Shown here piece after piece: positions 23,249 through 29,734 of a stretch of 38,245 nucleotides of DNA (position 1 is its first letter; the number at the start of each line of letters is the position of its first letter). The notes beneath the pieces were generated by a model. That model searched no databases. It was not told the DNA's origin and saw only the letters and a list, made by a program, of their open reading frames with translations. The translations under genes and the position numbers were made by a program. The stretch covers positions 1-38,245 of the forward strand of contig MHTS01000009.1 of assembly GCA_001824915.1 (NCBI GenBank). Reading direction: 5' to 3'. The stretch is from Candidatus Wildermuthbacteria bacterium RIFCSPHIGHO2_01_FULL_48_27b (GTDB lineage Bacteria > Patescibacteriota > Minisyncoccia > Minisyncoccales > UBA10102).

Positions 23249-24046
23249 TTATTCCCAAGCAATCTTTTCTTTCAGATCTTCCCGACCCTCCTGCAAAATA
23301 CCCTGCGGAGATTGAGCTAATGGTTGTTGCGCAGATGGTAAAACACTCTGCATGGAGCTGGGACGCACCTTGCGGCCGCGCCGCAAGCGCCGCAACAAAG
23401 TGAATGCAACCAGAAAAACAAGGATCGCGAGAGCCGCGAGTTCCGGCGCTCCCAAATTCGAGAGCGGTCCGAACCCGGCAAGAAAACCTTTCCCCTCCTC
23501 TTCTTCACCCTGCACTTCTTCTTCAGACGCAAATGCGTTCACACTCTCCTCTACGCCCAAATCAGCCTGCTCGGCCGGGGCTTCACCGAACTGCGACAAA
23601 CCTGCCTCTTCCGCGACCGCCGTTTCCTCGACAACCATTTCTGGCACATTGGAACCCGGCACTGGCATAGCTGTCGCAACGCCGGCTCCTCCCTGTGCTA
23701 ATGCCTGCTGCAACTGCTGTTCCAATGCTAGTGCCTGCTCTTCAAGCTCTAACCTCATTACCAATAAAGATAAGCGCAGCGCCTCGCGTTCAACTTCCGC
23801 AAGCTGCGTGGCAATTCCTGCAAGCATCGCCTGCCTCGCCTCCGAGTCAAGGCGGACCTGCCTCTCTTCCGCGGTTAATTCATCTTCTCCGCCTGCCGGT
23901 TCCACAACAGTTTCTTCACCCTGAACGACCTCGGCGGATTCTTGCGCGTTTGCGAACGCCGGAACATTCACGGTCCCGACGACAAACCCAACTACCAAAA
24001 AGGTAGGTACGATAAGTAAAAGGTTTTTCATAGTGTTCATTTTCAT
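23249..24046 (-). CDS. Predicted secreted, membrane-anchored coiled-coil protein
   Basis: I do not recognise the family. The protein has 265 residues. A signal peptide or signal anchor spans about 1-34. An alpha-helical, Glu/Leu/Gln-rich coiled coil spans about 54-120 and an acidic, Ala-rich, probably disordered stretch about 121-190. One membrane segment follows (about 204-224), then a basic stop (LRRLRRGRKVR) and a short Gln-rich tail. This predicts a long stalk outside the cell with the C-terminus inside. It may be a surface stalk, but no function is shown. A promoter lies just upstream (24065-24093). Confidence 0.7.
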   Translation of the reverse strand: MKMNTMKNLLLIVPTFLVVGFVVGTVNVPAFANAQESAEVVQGEETVVEPAGGEDELTAEERQVRLDSEARQAMLAGIATQLAEVEREALRLSLLVMRLELEEQALALEQQLQQALAQGGAGVATAMPVPGSNVPEMVVEETAVAEEAGLSQFGEAPAEQADLGVEESVNAFASEEEVQGEEEEGKGFLAGFGPLSNLGAPELAALAILVFLVAFTLLRRLRRGRKVRPSSMQSVLPSAQQPLAQSPQGILQEGREDLKEKIAWE

Positions 24047-24064
24047 ATCATTTAGCTTCGACTT

Positions 24065-24093
24065 TTATTACATTCCGAACGATTGACTGTAAA
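24065..24093 (-). promoter_or_regulatory. Candidate promoter of the coiled-coil protein gene
   Basis: TTTACA, a 17-base spacer, and TAATAA on the minus strand. The start would be near 24058, 12 bases before the ATG at 24046. Confidence 0.4.
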
Positions 24094-24147
24094 ATGTAAA
24101 GTTCAGAATCCGCCTTTTCTCCGATTGCCAAAACCAATGCCAGCAAG

Positions 24148-24187
24148 CAAAAGAAAAAGCGGACTCCAGACTCTACTGGAAATCCGC
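24148..24187 (-). terminator. Rho-independent terminator of a short transcript
   Basis: GCGGA and TCCAG pair with CTGGA and TCCGC (10 bp with small bulges, loop TAGAGT), followed by TTTTTCTTTT on the minus strand. It ends a transcript from the promoter at 24271-24298, about 115 bases after its start. Confidence 0.7.
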
Positions 24188-24264
24188 GTAGGTACAACTG
24201 AAAACTTCTCTCCAAGCCCCCAAAGTAAGTTGTCCACGCGCGAGAGGAGTCATAGAATCCTATA
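24148..24264 (-). ncRNA. Putative small RNA (about 115 nt)
   Basis: This lies between the promoter at 24271-24298 and a clear terminator. CGCGTGGACAACT can pair with AGTTGTACCTACGCG over 12 bp with two single bulges, giving a long rod-like stem before the terminator hairpin. It matches no RNA family that I can recall. It could also be a leader of the coiled-coil gene that ends early. Confidence 0.4.
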
Positions 24265-24270
24265 TCTGTC

Positions 24271-24298
24271 AGAATAGCTAACCTGACGGTAGTGTCAA
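24271..24298 (-). promoter_or_regulatory. Promoter P2, upstream of the small RNA
   Basis: A perfect TTGACA, a 16-base spacer, and TATTCT on the minus strand, followed by GACAG. It shares the pattern GGTT..GCTA...TGACAG with P1 (24383-24410). Confidence 0.5.
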
Positions 24299-24314
24299 TA
24301 GTTATTAGAACGAC

Positions 24315-24349
24315 TTTTCCACACCACTTTTCCACAGTTCTGTGGAAGA
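24315..24349. promoter_or_regulatory. Cluster of DnaA-box-like sites between P1 and P2
   Basis: TTTTCCACA occurs at 24315-24323 and 24328-24336, and the reverse-oriented TGTGGAAGA at 24341-24349. The last two form the palindrome TTCCACAG-TT-CTGTGGAA. They fit TTWTNCACA for the first two sites. With no dnaA gene or AT-rich unwinding element near, a regulatory role is more likely than an origin. Confidence 0.4.
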
Positions 24350-24382
24350 CTTTTTAAGAGTGTCCCATGACAAAGTACTGTC

Positions 24383-24410
24383 ATTCTAGCAACCCGAAAC
24401 AGCCTGTCAA
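24383..24410 (-). promoter_or_regulatory. Promoter P1
   Basis: A perfect TTGACA, a 16-base spacer, and TAGAAT on the minus strand, followed by GACAG. Start near 24376. It reads through the DnaA-like sites towards P2. Confidence 0.5.
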
Positions 24411-24458
24411 TAGGGACATTTTTCATGGAGATAGGACATTAAGCTCAAAAGGGGTTTT

Positions 24459-24884
24459 CTATTCACCGCCCATCAGATCGCTGCTTCGATCCACCACTTC
24501 CACATACTGGCCGGAAACCCACGCGTTTGGAAAATCAGGGTGCACAATTTTATACCAGTTGTTCTGCAATTGGGTATATTCATAAACCTCTCCGGGCAGA
24601 ACACGGCCTACCTGCCTAGCCTGCGTAGAGCCGCTCTCGCGCACATTCAGGAATCCCACGCCGGTTTCCAAAATGCGAATCCGCGGATTTTGCGCGGGCT
24701 GTTCTACTTCTGGCTTGATCTGTTCGCTTCCTGTCACAACCACTTCTTTGGGCTCGGACACGGCTTCATTTACTACAATAACCGTATTCTCGGTTGTCAG
24801 AAATACATACAAACTAAAAGCAAAAACCGCAACCACCATAGCGATCAATAGCATTGGCATAACTTTGCTATTTTGAGGTATCAT
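24459..24884 (-). CDS. Membrane-anchored SH3b-domain protein
   Basis: The protein has 141 residues. One N-terminal membrane segment (about 9-29), a Val/Glu/Pro linker, then a bacterial SH3 domain (about 68-130: GVGFLNVRESGSTQARQVGRV ... NNWYKIV ... AWVSGQYVEV, in parts). SH3b domains often bind peptidoglycan. It is likely anchored with the domain outside the cell membrane. Its extended -10 box (TGATATACT) overlaps that of the divergent gene at 24907. Confidence 0.85.
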   Translation of the reverse strand: MIPQNSKVMPMLLIAMVVAVFAFSLYVFLTTENTVIVVNEAVSEPKEVVVTGSEQIKPEVEQPAQNPRIRILETGVGFLNVRESGSTQARQVGRVLPGEVYEYTQLQNNWYKIVHPDFPNAWVSGQYVEVVDRSSDLMGGE

Positions 24885-24890
24885 AATATA

Positions 24891-24902
24891 TATAGTATAT
24901 CA
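24891..24902. promoter_or_regulatory. Overlapping divergent -10 boxes
   Basis: On the plus strand TATAGT (24891-24896) is 10 bases before the ATG at 24907. On the minus strand TGATATACT (24894-24902) is 9 bases before the ATG at 24884. The two start codons are only 22 bases apart, so both messages would be nearly leaderless and one polymerase would block the other. Confidence 0.5.
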
Positions 24903-24906
24903 CACA

Positions 24907-25230
24907 ATGAAATTCTCAATCAACCTTTCCGGCAAAACTCTTTATACATTTATGCGCGAATGCGGTTACGCCCCCGCCTTCGCCCCGAGGAAGCCCGCCG
25001 CAGCGGGCGGAGGCGGACAGGAGTCGGCGTTTCACCGATTCTTAGCGGGGCGTTCTTACCCAAAGTTTCACGCGTATTGCGCGCCTGCCCAAGACGCAAA
25101 AACCGCCATCATCAACCTCCACTTGGATCAAAAACAAGCAAGCTACAAAGGCTCGCACGCCCACAGCGCGGAACACGAAGGTCCGCTCCTGGACGAGGAA
25201 GCCGCCCGCATCAAAGCGCTAAGCAGATAA
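24907..25230 (+). CDS. Conserved CPR hypothetical protein with a REP-like insertion
   Basis: The protein has 107 residues. The start NLSGKTLYTFMRECGYAP and the end NLHLDQKQASYKGSHAHSAEHEG (in parts) are, to my knowledge, conserved in many Parcubacteria proteins of unknown function. Between them residues about 25-37 (PRKPAAAGGGG) look foreign and come from a nested palindrome (24974-25016) that stays in frame. The His/Asp/Glu-rich end could bind metal. The cellular role is unknown. Confidence 0.75.
   Translation: MKFSINLSGKTLYTFMRECGYAPAFAPRKPAAAGGGGQESAFHRFLAGRSYPKFHAYCAPAQDAKTAIINLHLDQKQASYKGSHAHSAEHEGPLLDEEAARIKALSR
24974..25016. repeat. REP-like nested palindrome inside a coding region, copy A
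   Basis: The outer arms CCGCCT (24974-24979) and AGGCGG (25011-25016) enclose an inner hairpin GCCCGC-CGCA-GCGGGC (24993-25008). The 3' flank GAGGCGGAC is shared with copy B at 26722-26762. It keeps the reading frame open. Confidence 0.6.
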
Positions 25231-25254
25231 AACGCAGGGGAAGAGATGCGAGCG

Positions 25255-25812
25255 TTAGGGGAGAATTTGCGCCTTAATTTTCTGCCACCACGGCTTATCG
25301 TACTGCTCCAAAAACTTAATACCCTGCTCGTAAATCTCCTGGAAAAATTCATTGCCCACCCGCACTTCTTCTGCGCACTTTGCGATAAGAGAAAGTTTGT
25401 CTGCCACTTTCACCATTTGCGCCTCAATAGTTTCACCCGCTCCTTCTTCATTCCACAATGCAACATAGTGGGCGGCAAGCTCTTTGGGAAGATCTGCGAA
25501 CACCTCGCCAATCATCTCTTTATTTACTTTGGCAATCGCCTTTTCCATCTCAGTGGAATAATGCTTAAACGGCGTAACGATATCGCCCGAAAACATCTCC
25601 TCCATATCGTGCACCAGCGCCATTTCAAGAGCCTTCTGTTTATCCACCGTATGCCCACTTTGCTTTCCCAGCAAATGGCAAAGAATACTCACGATATAGG
25701 CAACAAAATATGAGTGATCGGACACACTCTCGGGAAAATGCTGGGGCTTTAAGTTAAACCGCATCACATGCGCCAACGATCTATTCTGTAAATGTTTAAA
25801 CACCGAACTCAT
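25255..25812 (-). CDS. HD-domain phosphohydrolase (YfbR-like 5'-deoxynucleotidase)
   Basis: The protein has 185 residues. HD-superfamily metal ligands: His in RSLAHVMRF, HSYF in SVSDHSYFVAYIV, HD in ALVHDMEEMFSGDIVTP, and a late Asp in KVADKLSLI. The YfbR branch removes phosphate from deoxynucleoside 5'-monophosphates. The ATG at 25812 is fixed by TGTTATAAT exactly 6 bases upstream, which predicts a leaderless message, and by a terminator-like hairpin just before it. Confidence 0.85.
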   Translation of the reverse strand: MSSVFKHLQNRSLAHVMRFNLKPQHFPESVSDHSYFVAYIVSILCHLLGKQSGHTVDKQKALEMALVHDMEEMFSGDIVTPFKHYSTEMEKAIAKVNKEMIGEVFADLPKELAAHYVALWNEEGAGETIEAQMVKVADKLSLIAKCAEEVRVGNEFFQEIYEQGIKFLEQYDKPWWQKIKAQILP

Positions 25813-25818
25813 GGTTGT

Positions 25819-25827
25819 ATTATAACA
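25819..25827 (-). promoter_or_regulatory. Leaderless-type extended -10 promoter of the HD gene
   Basis: TGTTATAAT on the minus strand, six bases (ACAACC), then ATG. The predicted start site is the A of the start codon. Confidence 0.5.
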
Positions 25828-25853
25828 AAAAACGCCATCTTCGAAATGACGTT
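25826..25853 (-). terminator. Terminator hairpin before the HD gene
   Basis: AACG-CAT pairs with ATG-CGTT (7 pairs, one mismatch) on the minus strand, followed by six Ts. It closes the structured RNA at 25854-25997 or acts as an attenuator for the HD gene. Confidence 0.5.
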
Positions 25854-25997
25854 CTTTGGATGCCCATAGCCCCTCCAAATAAGACTCCCGGAATAATCCA
25901 GGTGGGTGCCGCAGTCCGCCGCCAAGGCGACAGAATCATTATCCGGCTCCCTTGAAACGCTTTAATGCGGATCTTATATGAAGGGATACCTGGGCAC
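25854..25997 (-). ncRNA. Putative rod-shaped structured RNA (6S-like or leader)
   Basis: The ends pair: GTGCCCA (from 25997) with TGGGCAT. Inside, CCCTTC with GAGGGG, ATAAGA with TCTTAT, and CCGGATAAT with ATTATTCCGG follow in order, and a terminal hairpin GTC-GCC/GGC-GGAC closes the rod. About 25 unpaired bases lie on one side only. It follows a promoter (26002-26032) and ends in a terminator (25826-25853). The total of about 170 bases and the rod shape recall 6S RNA. If the plus strand is the real one, the small hairpin in the bubble (CGC-GCG) would fit 6S better, so the strand is not certain. It could also be a control leader of the HD gene. Confidence 0.45.
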
Positions 25998-26001
25998 TTT
26001 T

Positions 26002-26032
26002 ATTATACCATATTCCCTTGACTGCCTGTCAA
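26002..26032 (-). promoter_or_regulatory. Promoter of the rod-shaped RNA
   Basis: A perfect TTGACA (26027-26032), a 19-base spacer, and a perfect extended -10 TGGTATAAT on the minus strand. The spacer is 2 bases longer than ideal. The start would be at about 25995-25997, the first base of the closing stem. Confidence 0.55.
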
Positions 26033-26047
26033 TATGGACAAGCCTCC

Positions 26048-26599
26048 TTATTTCATTCGTTCCTTGTCGAATATGGTTTGGCGCTGATCGAGAGGCACCT
26101 TCATCATGTCGAGCCAGAACTTCCGCAGCAATACGGTGGCGATTCCAAGGCCCGTACCAAGCAGTAACAATGCCATATACATCGTTACAGAAGCAACTGT
26201 TATGTCGGTGCCGCCCGCGAATCCTCCATACAAATAGGCAAACCAACCGGCAAAGCTAAAAAAGTAAGCCGGGGCAAGCTCAAACCAATTCGTAAGCTCA
26301 AGCATCACAATAGAAGTACCCGCAATGAAGATAAGCACGGGCAAAGCAAGCGTACCTCCCAAGAACCCGGTAAACGTAGGAGCCAAATATACTACCAGCA
26401 CTCCTGCGACCGTGCCGCCTACCAACCCAATAAGCTCTTTTGGCACGCGGCTCAACTTCCCCGCTCCAGCTCCAAACACTAACGCCCAACTCAAGAACGG
26501 CACCCACAACACCAAGGCGTTGGCGGATCCTATGGCAACCCACAGCGCGGCAAGCACTCCTACTGAAGCTGCGACTGGCAAGAATTTCCCGAATGTCAT
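26048..26599 (-). CDS. DUF1097-family membrane protein
   Basis: The protein has 183 residues with about six hydrophobic segments, small-residue rich. It resembles the YcdZ/DUF1097 family, of unknown function. The basic C-terminus (MMKVPLDQRQTIFDKERMK) is likely cytoplasmic. A perfect TATAAT (26622-26627, minus) lies 22 bases before the ATG. It is divergent from the histidine kinase gene. Confidence 0.7.
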   Translation of the reverse strand: MTFGKFLPVAASVGVLAALWVAIGSANALVLWVPFLSWALVFGAGAGKLSRVPKELIGLVGGTVAGVLVVYLAPTFTGFLGGTLALPVLIFIAGTSIVMLELTNWFELAPAYFFSFAGWFAYLYGGFAGGTDITVASVTMYMALLLLGTGLGIATVLLRKFWLDMMKVPLDQRQTIFDKERMK

Positions 26600-26670
26600 G
26601 CTGTTTTTTTATAGTTATGATATTATAGACAAATACGAAAACGACCTTTATCGAAATTCTTTGCTTTTAT

Positions 26671-26682
26671 TATACTTGAACC
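26671..26682 (+). promoter_or_regulatory. Leaderless-type -10 promoter of the sensor kinase gene
   Basis: TATACT (26671-26676), six bases (TGAACC), then ATG at 26683. A weak TTATCG lies 17 bases upstream as a -35 box. This layout supports the ATG at 26683 as the true start, even though REP-like sequence follows it. Confidence 0.5.
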
Positions 26683-28461
26683 ATGCCTCCGCAGAAAATA
26701 ACTTATCCACATCCGCCAACTCGCCTCGCTTCCCGTCTCGACTCGGTCGAGCCGAGGCGGACGGCGGGCGGACCCGGGCGCACCCGTACGCTTGCCGACA
26801 AACCCAGAGGAATAAAACGCCCTATTTCCGAAAAAGAAAACCGCCGACAACAAGAGCTTTTGTTCGCGCTCGAAAAAGTTTCCCATGTGCTGACGGTTCA
26901 GGTGCAGTTGCAGAAAATTTTGGAGGATATGGCAGCCATTGTGGCAAAAGCACTGGGGGCGAAGTGGATAAACTTTTGGGAACTCACTCCCGACAAAAAA
27001 TCGGTGCACATCAGCGCTAGTTCCGGCATGAAACAATCCTATATTGACCAGTCAAAAGAGCACCCTATTCGAGTTGGTACTGCTTGGATTGGCAGGGCGG
27101 TAAAAACCGGCAAAATATGGGGGACAAATGACATCCTCACCGACTTCCACCTCATGAAAGACCTCGGACAAAGCTGGAAAGACGCGGTAAAAAAGCAAGG
27201 CTACCGCGCGCTTTTGTGCGTTCCCACCATAAGCAGACGTGGAATCGTGGGGGGGATGTGCGTGTACTATCCGGATCCGCACGAATTTACCGATTTTGAA
27301 ATGCGTTTGATGACAATTGCCGCAAACCAAGCGGCAACCGCCATTACGAACTCACAGATCTTTGATGATCTCATTGCCGAGAGGAACAAAACCATCGCTA
27401 TGCTAAACAGCCTTGCCGATGGATTAGTAGTGTACGATCTCCGTGGAGTCATAACTGCCTTCAACCCAAGAGCAGAGGAACTGCTTTGGCTCAATCGAAA
27501 TACGGTTCTGAAGAAAAATATACATACCATTCCCACGCGGGGGAAACAGGAACTTCAAAATCTCAAAGAACTTTCCCTTCTTGAGATGCACGAGTTTGAA
27601 AGCCGCGAGTTTTCTATTGCCGCCCCTCAACGCATTAGTTTGTTAATCACCCACCTGCCCGTGCGCGACGCGCAAGATCGGAAGATCGGCACGATGAGAG
27701 TACTCCATGACGTTACCAAAGAAAAAGAGGCCGAAGAACTCAAATCCAGCTTTATCTCCATTGCGTCACATCAGCTCCGCACTCCGCTTTCCGGCATCAA
27801 GTGGGCTTTAAATCTGCTTCAAGAAGAAACCAGACAATCTCTTTCCCCGCAGCACCAAAACCTCATCGCAAAAACCTACCAAACAAATGAGCATTTGATT
27901 TCCCTCGTAAACGACCTCCTCGATACTTCACGCATTGAGGAAGGGCGATTTGGATACGAATTCCAAAAGACCGATCTTCTTTCCCTGGCGCAGAGAACTC
28001 TAGAAGATCTTGCTCCCCTCATCGCAGAGAAACCAAAAGTTAAGATCGCATTTGAAGCGCCGGCCACTCCCCTTCCGCTTATTTCTGCCGATCCTAAGAA
28101 GCTAACAATGGCGCTCTACAATGTGTTTGAAAACGCGATTAAGTACACTCCAAAAGGGCACATTAAAATTGTGTTCAAGCTCACTCTCGCTTCCATAAAC
28201 ATTATCGTAAGCGATGAGGGAATCGGAATCCCCAAAGAACAACAGAAGTTTCTCTTCACCAAATTTTTCCGCGGCCGCAACGCCATCTTGCTGCAAACGG
28301 AAGGATCGGGACTTGGACTCTGGATTGCAAACGAAATCATTAAAAGGCACAAGGGGAAAATTGTGCTTGTCGAAAGCGCGGAAAATGAGGGAACAACATT
28401 TCTCCTGCGCTTTCCGATAGACGCCAAACGCATGCCTAAGGGCAAGGTTAAAGGCCTATAA
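26683..28461 (+). CDS. Sensor histidine kinase (GAF-PAS-HisKA-HATPase_c)
   Basis: The protein has 592 residues and no membrane segment. Residues about 1-45 come from a REP-like repeat and are Arg/Pro rich. A GAF domain spans about 65-225, a PAS domain about 240-350, then HisKA with the phosphoacceptor His363 (ASHQLRTPLSG) and HATPase_c with NVFENAIKYTP, DEGIGIP, FTKFFRG and GSGLGLWIA. It should sense a soluble signal in the cytoplasm. No response regulator gene is next to it, so its partner is encoded elsewhere. Confidence 0.92.
   Translation: MPPQKITYPHPPTRLASRLDSVEPRRTAGGPGRTRTLADKPRGIKRPISEKENRRQQELLFALEKVSHVLTVQVQLQKILEDMAAIVAKALGAKWINFWELTPDKKSVHISASSGMKQSYIDQSKEHPIRVGTAWIGRAVKTGKIWGTNDILTDFHLMKDLGQSWKDAVKKQGYRALLCVPTISRRGIVGGMCVYYPDPHEFTDFEMRLMTIAANQAATAITNSQIFDDLIAERNKTIAMLNSLADGLVVYDLRGVITAFNPRAEELLWLNRNTVLKKNIHTIPTRGKQELQNLKELSLLEMHEFESREFSIAAPQRISLLITHLPVRDAQDRKIGTMRVLHDVTKEKEAEELKSSFISIASHQLRTPLSGIKWALNLLQEETRQSLSPQHQNLIAKTYQTNEHLISLVNDLLDTSRIEEGRFGYEFQKTDLLSLAQRTLEDLAPLIAEKPKVKIAFEAPATPLPLISADPKKLTMALYNVFENAIKYTPKGHIKIVFKLTLASINIIVSDEGIGIPKEQQKFLFTKFFRGRNAILLQTEGSGLGLWIANEIIKRHKGKIVLVESAENEGTTFLLRFPIDAKRMPKGKVKGL
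26722..26762. repeat. REP-like nested palindrome inside a coding region, copy B
   Basis: The outer arms CGCCTCG (26722-26728) and CGAGGCG (26753-26759) enclose an inner palindrome CTCGAC-TCG-GTCGAG (26737-26751). The 5' CGCC-TCGC and 3' GAGGCGGAC parts match copy A. It encodes residues RLDSVEPRR of the kinase in frame. Confidence 0.6.
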
Positions 28462-28466
28462 AATAG

Positions 28467-28495
28467 TTGCGCAAACTCTCATATCGTGGCATAGT
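28467..28495 (+). promoter_or_regulatory. Candidate promoter of the MFS gene
   Basis: TTGCGC, a 17-base spacer, and CATAGT preceded by TGG (extended -10). A strong Shine-Dalgarno AAGGAGAG (28527-28534) lies 5-7 bases before the ATG at 28540. Confidence 0.4.
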
Positions 28496-28539
28496 AAAAC
28501 TAGACCTTAAAAGCATCCCATATCCTAAGGAGAGCCGTC

Positions 28540-29700
28540 ATGAGAATGAAGTGGCTGTGGGTTTCCAGCGTCTTTTTCTGGGTCGCCCTGTACGCGACCT
28601 TCGCCACGATCTCTGTACAGGCAGAGCGCGCCGCGCAGTTCGCCCTGTTCGGCGTTGGCATAATGTTGGGATTCTTTGGAGCAGGACTTCTATTCGTAAG
28701 AATTCCAATCGGCCTGCTCGCAACCCGCATGGACAGAAAACTTCTGTTCTTTGTCGGGCTGTGCGTCGTTCTCGTCGGCAACATCGTTGTGCCGGTTGCC
28801 TCCCCTAATCCTATCGCGCTCTTCCCCTCTCGCTTCTTGCTGGGAGTGGGAGCTGGATTCTGGATAGTATCGAGCGTGATGTTTGTTGAGCACCACGACG
28901 ACAAACCAAAAGCTACGTCACGCATCACACTAACCTACGCTCTTGGAATTACAATCGGCGGACTCGGCGGAGGCGTACTCGCCAATATCGGAGACTGGAA
29001 CACGCCCTTTTGGGCAGGTGCTATCGCAGCTGGATTTGCGATAGCCACCCTTCTCCCAGTACGCGATATGGTCGAGCCGGCCGCGCCGCTTTCTCTGCGA
29101 GAGTTCCTCCAGCTTTCCCGACAGCCACAACTACTAATGGTGTCGACGCTTGGGGCGCTCATGTTCTTCGTGCTCACAGCGACAGTTTTGGGTTTCACCC
29201 AGAACTTCGCCGCGCGGCTCGGCGCCAATCCTCTGTGGCTTGGCATCGTCTACTTCGCAATGCTCGCGCCCTACTCGCTTACCATAAGCATAGCGCATAG
29301 AGTACGCAGCAGAATCGGCACTGATTTCACTCTTGCGCTTGGGTTTGTCGCCGGAGGGATAGCAACAATGCTTATTCCTTTTGCAGGAAGCGTTGTCGTG
29401 CTTTCCCTTCTTCAGACCGTAGTTGGCGCAGGTCTGGGGCTTGTGTACTCCAGCTTGATGTGGCTGGCCATCAAAGACACTCCCCATAAAAACGAGAGCA
29501 TGGGAGTGTTTCAAACGATCTACGCTCTGGGATTCTTGATGGGCCCGATTCTCACCGGCCGAGTAGTAGGTACGACCTCGCTTGAGGCGGGATTTTTCTT
29601 AAACGGCGGCCTTGCGCTCGCTGCCTTTGCGGCAATCGCGGCGTTCACCCTACTTCGAGGGTTCAGCATGCGATTCCGAAGATTCCCTCGCCTTGAGTAA
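28540..29700 (+). CDS. Major facilitator superfamily transporter
   Basis: The protein has 386 residues and about 12 membrane segments. The loop 2-3 motif A is seen as RIPIGLLATRMDRK. The C-terminal half has a second motif-like stretch (SIAHRVRSRIGTDFT). The substrate is unknown. It has a strong ribosome site, its own promoter and terminator, and more G/C-rich codon use than the AT-leaning genes around it; transfer from elsewhere is possible. It lies next to but separate from the kinase gene. Confidence 0.88.
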   Translation: MRMKWLWVSSVFFWVALYATFATISVQAERAAQFALFGVGIMLGFFGAGLLFVRIPIGLLATRMDRKLLFFVGLCVVLVGNIVVPVASPNPIALFPSRFLLGVGAGFWIVSSVMFVEHHDDKPKATSRITLTYALGITIGGLGGGVLANIGDWNTPFWAGAIAAGFAIATLLPVRDMVEPAAPLSLREFLQLSRQPQLLMVSTLGALMFFVLTATVLGFTQNFAARLGANPLWLGIVYFAMLAPYSLTISIAHRVRSRIGTDFTLALGFVAGGIATMLIPFAGSVVVLSLLQTVVGAGLGLVYSSLMWLAIKDTPHKNESMGVFQTIYALGFLMGPILTGRVVGTTSLEAGFFLNGGLALAAFAAIAAFTLLRGFSMRFRRFPRLE

Positions 29701-29734
29701 AAGCCCCCAGCACACTGCCAGGGGCTTCTTTTTA
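29699..29734 (+). terminator. Terminator after the MFS gene
   Basis: AAGCCCC pairs with GGGGCTT (7 bp, with an inner CAG/CTG) and is followed by CTTTTTATT. It also lies just past the end of the converging ndk gene and may serve it. Confidence 0.75.

Noticed and set aside
24048-24335. Open frame of 95 codons from a GTG on the minus strand
   Set aside because: It holds a promoter and a strong terminator inside the frame, has no recognisable domain, and starts in DnaA-like sites.
24315-24349. Replication origin
   Set aside because: DnaA-like sites are present but there is no AT-rich unwinding region and no dnaA, dnaN or rpmH gene nearby.
25890-25905. T-box-like sequence GGTGGGTGCCGC on the plus strand
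   Set aside because: It differs from the T-box core by an inserted base and no tRNA-synthetase or amino-acid gene follows on that strand.
26703-26711. Perfect DnaA box TTATCCACA
   Set aside because: A single copy inside the coding start of the sensor kinase; chance is enough to explain it.
28467-28808. Open frame of 113 codons on the plus strand overlapping the MFS start
   Set aside because: It is in another frame of the MFS gene and lacks the strong ribosome site that the MFS ATG has.
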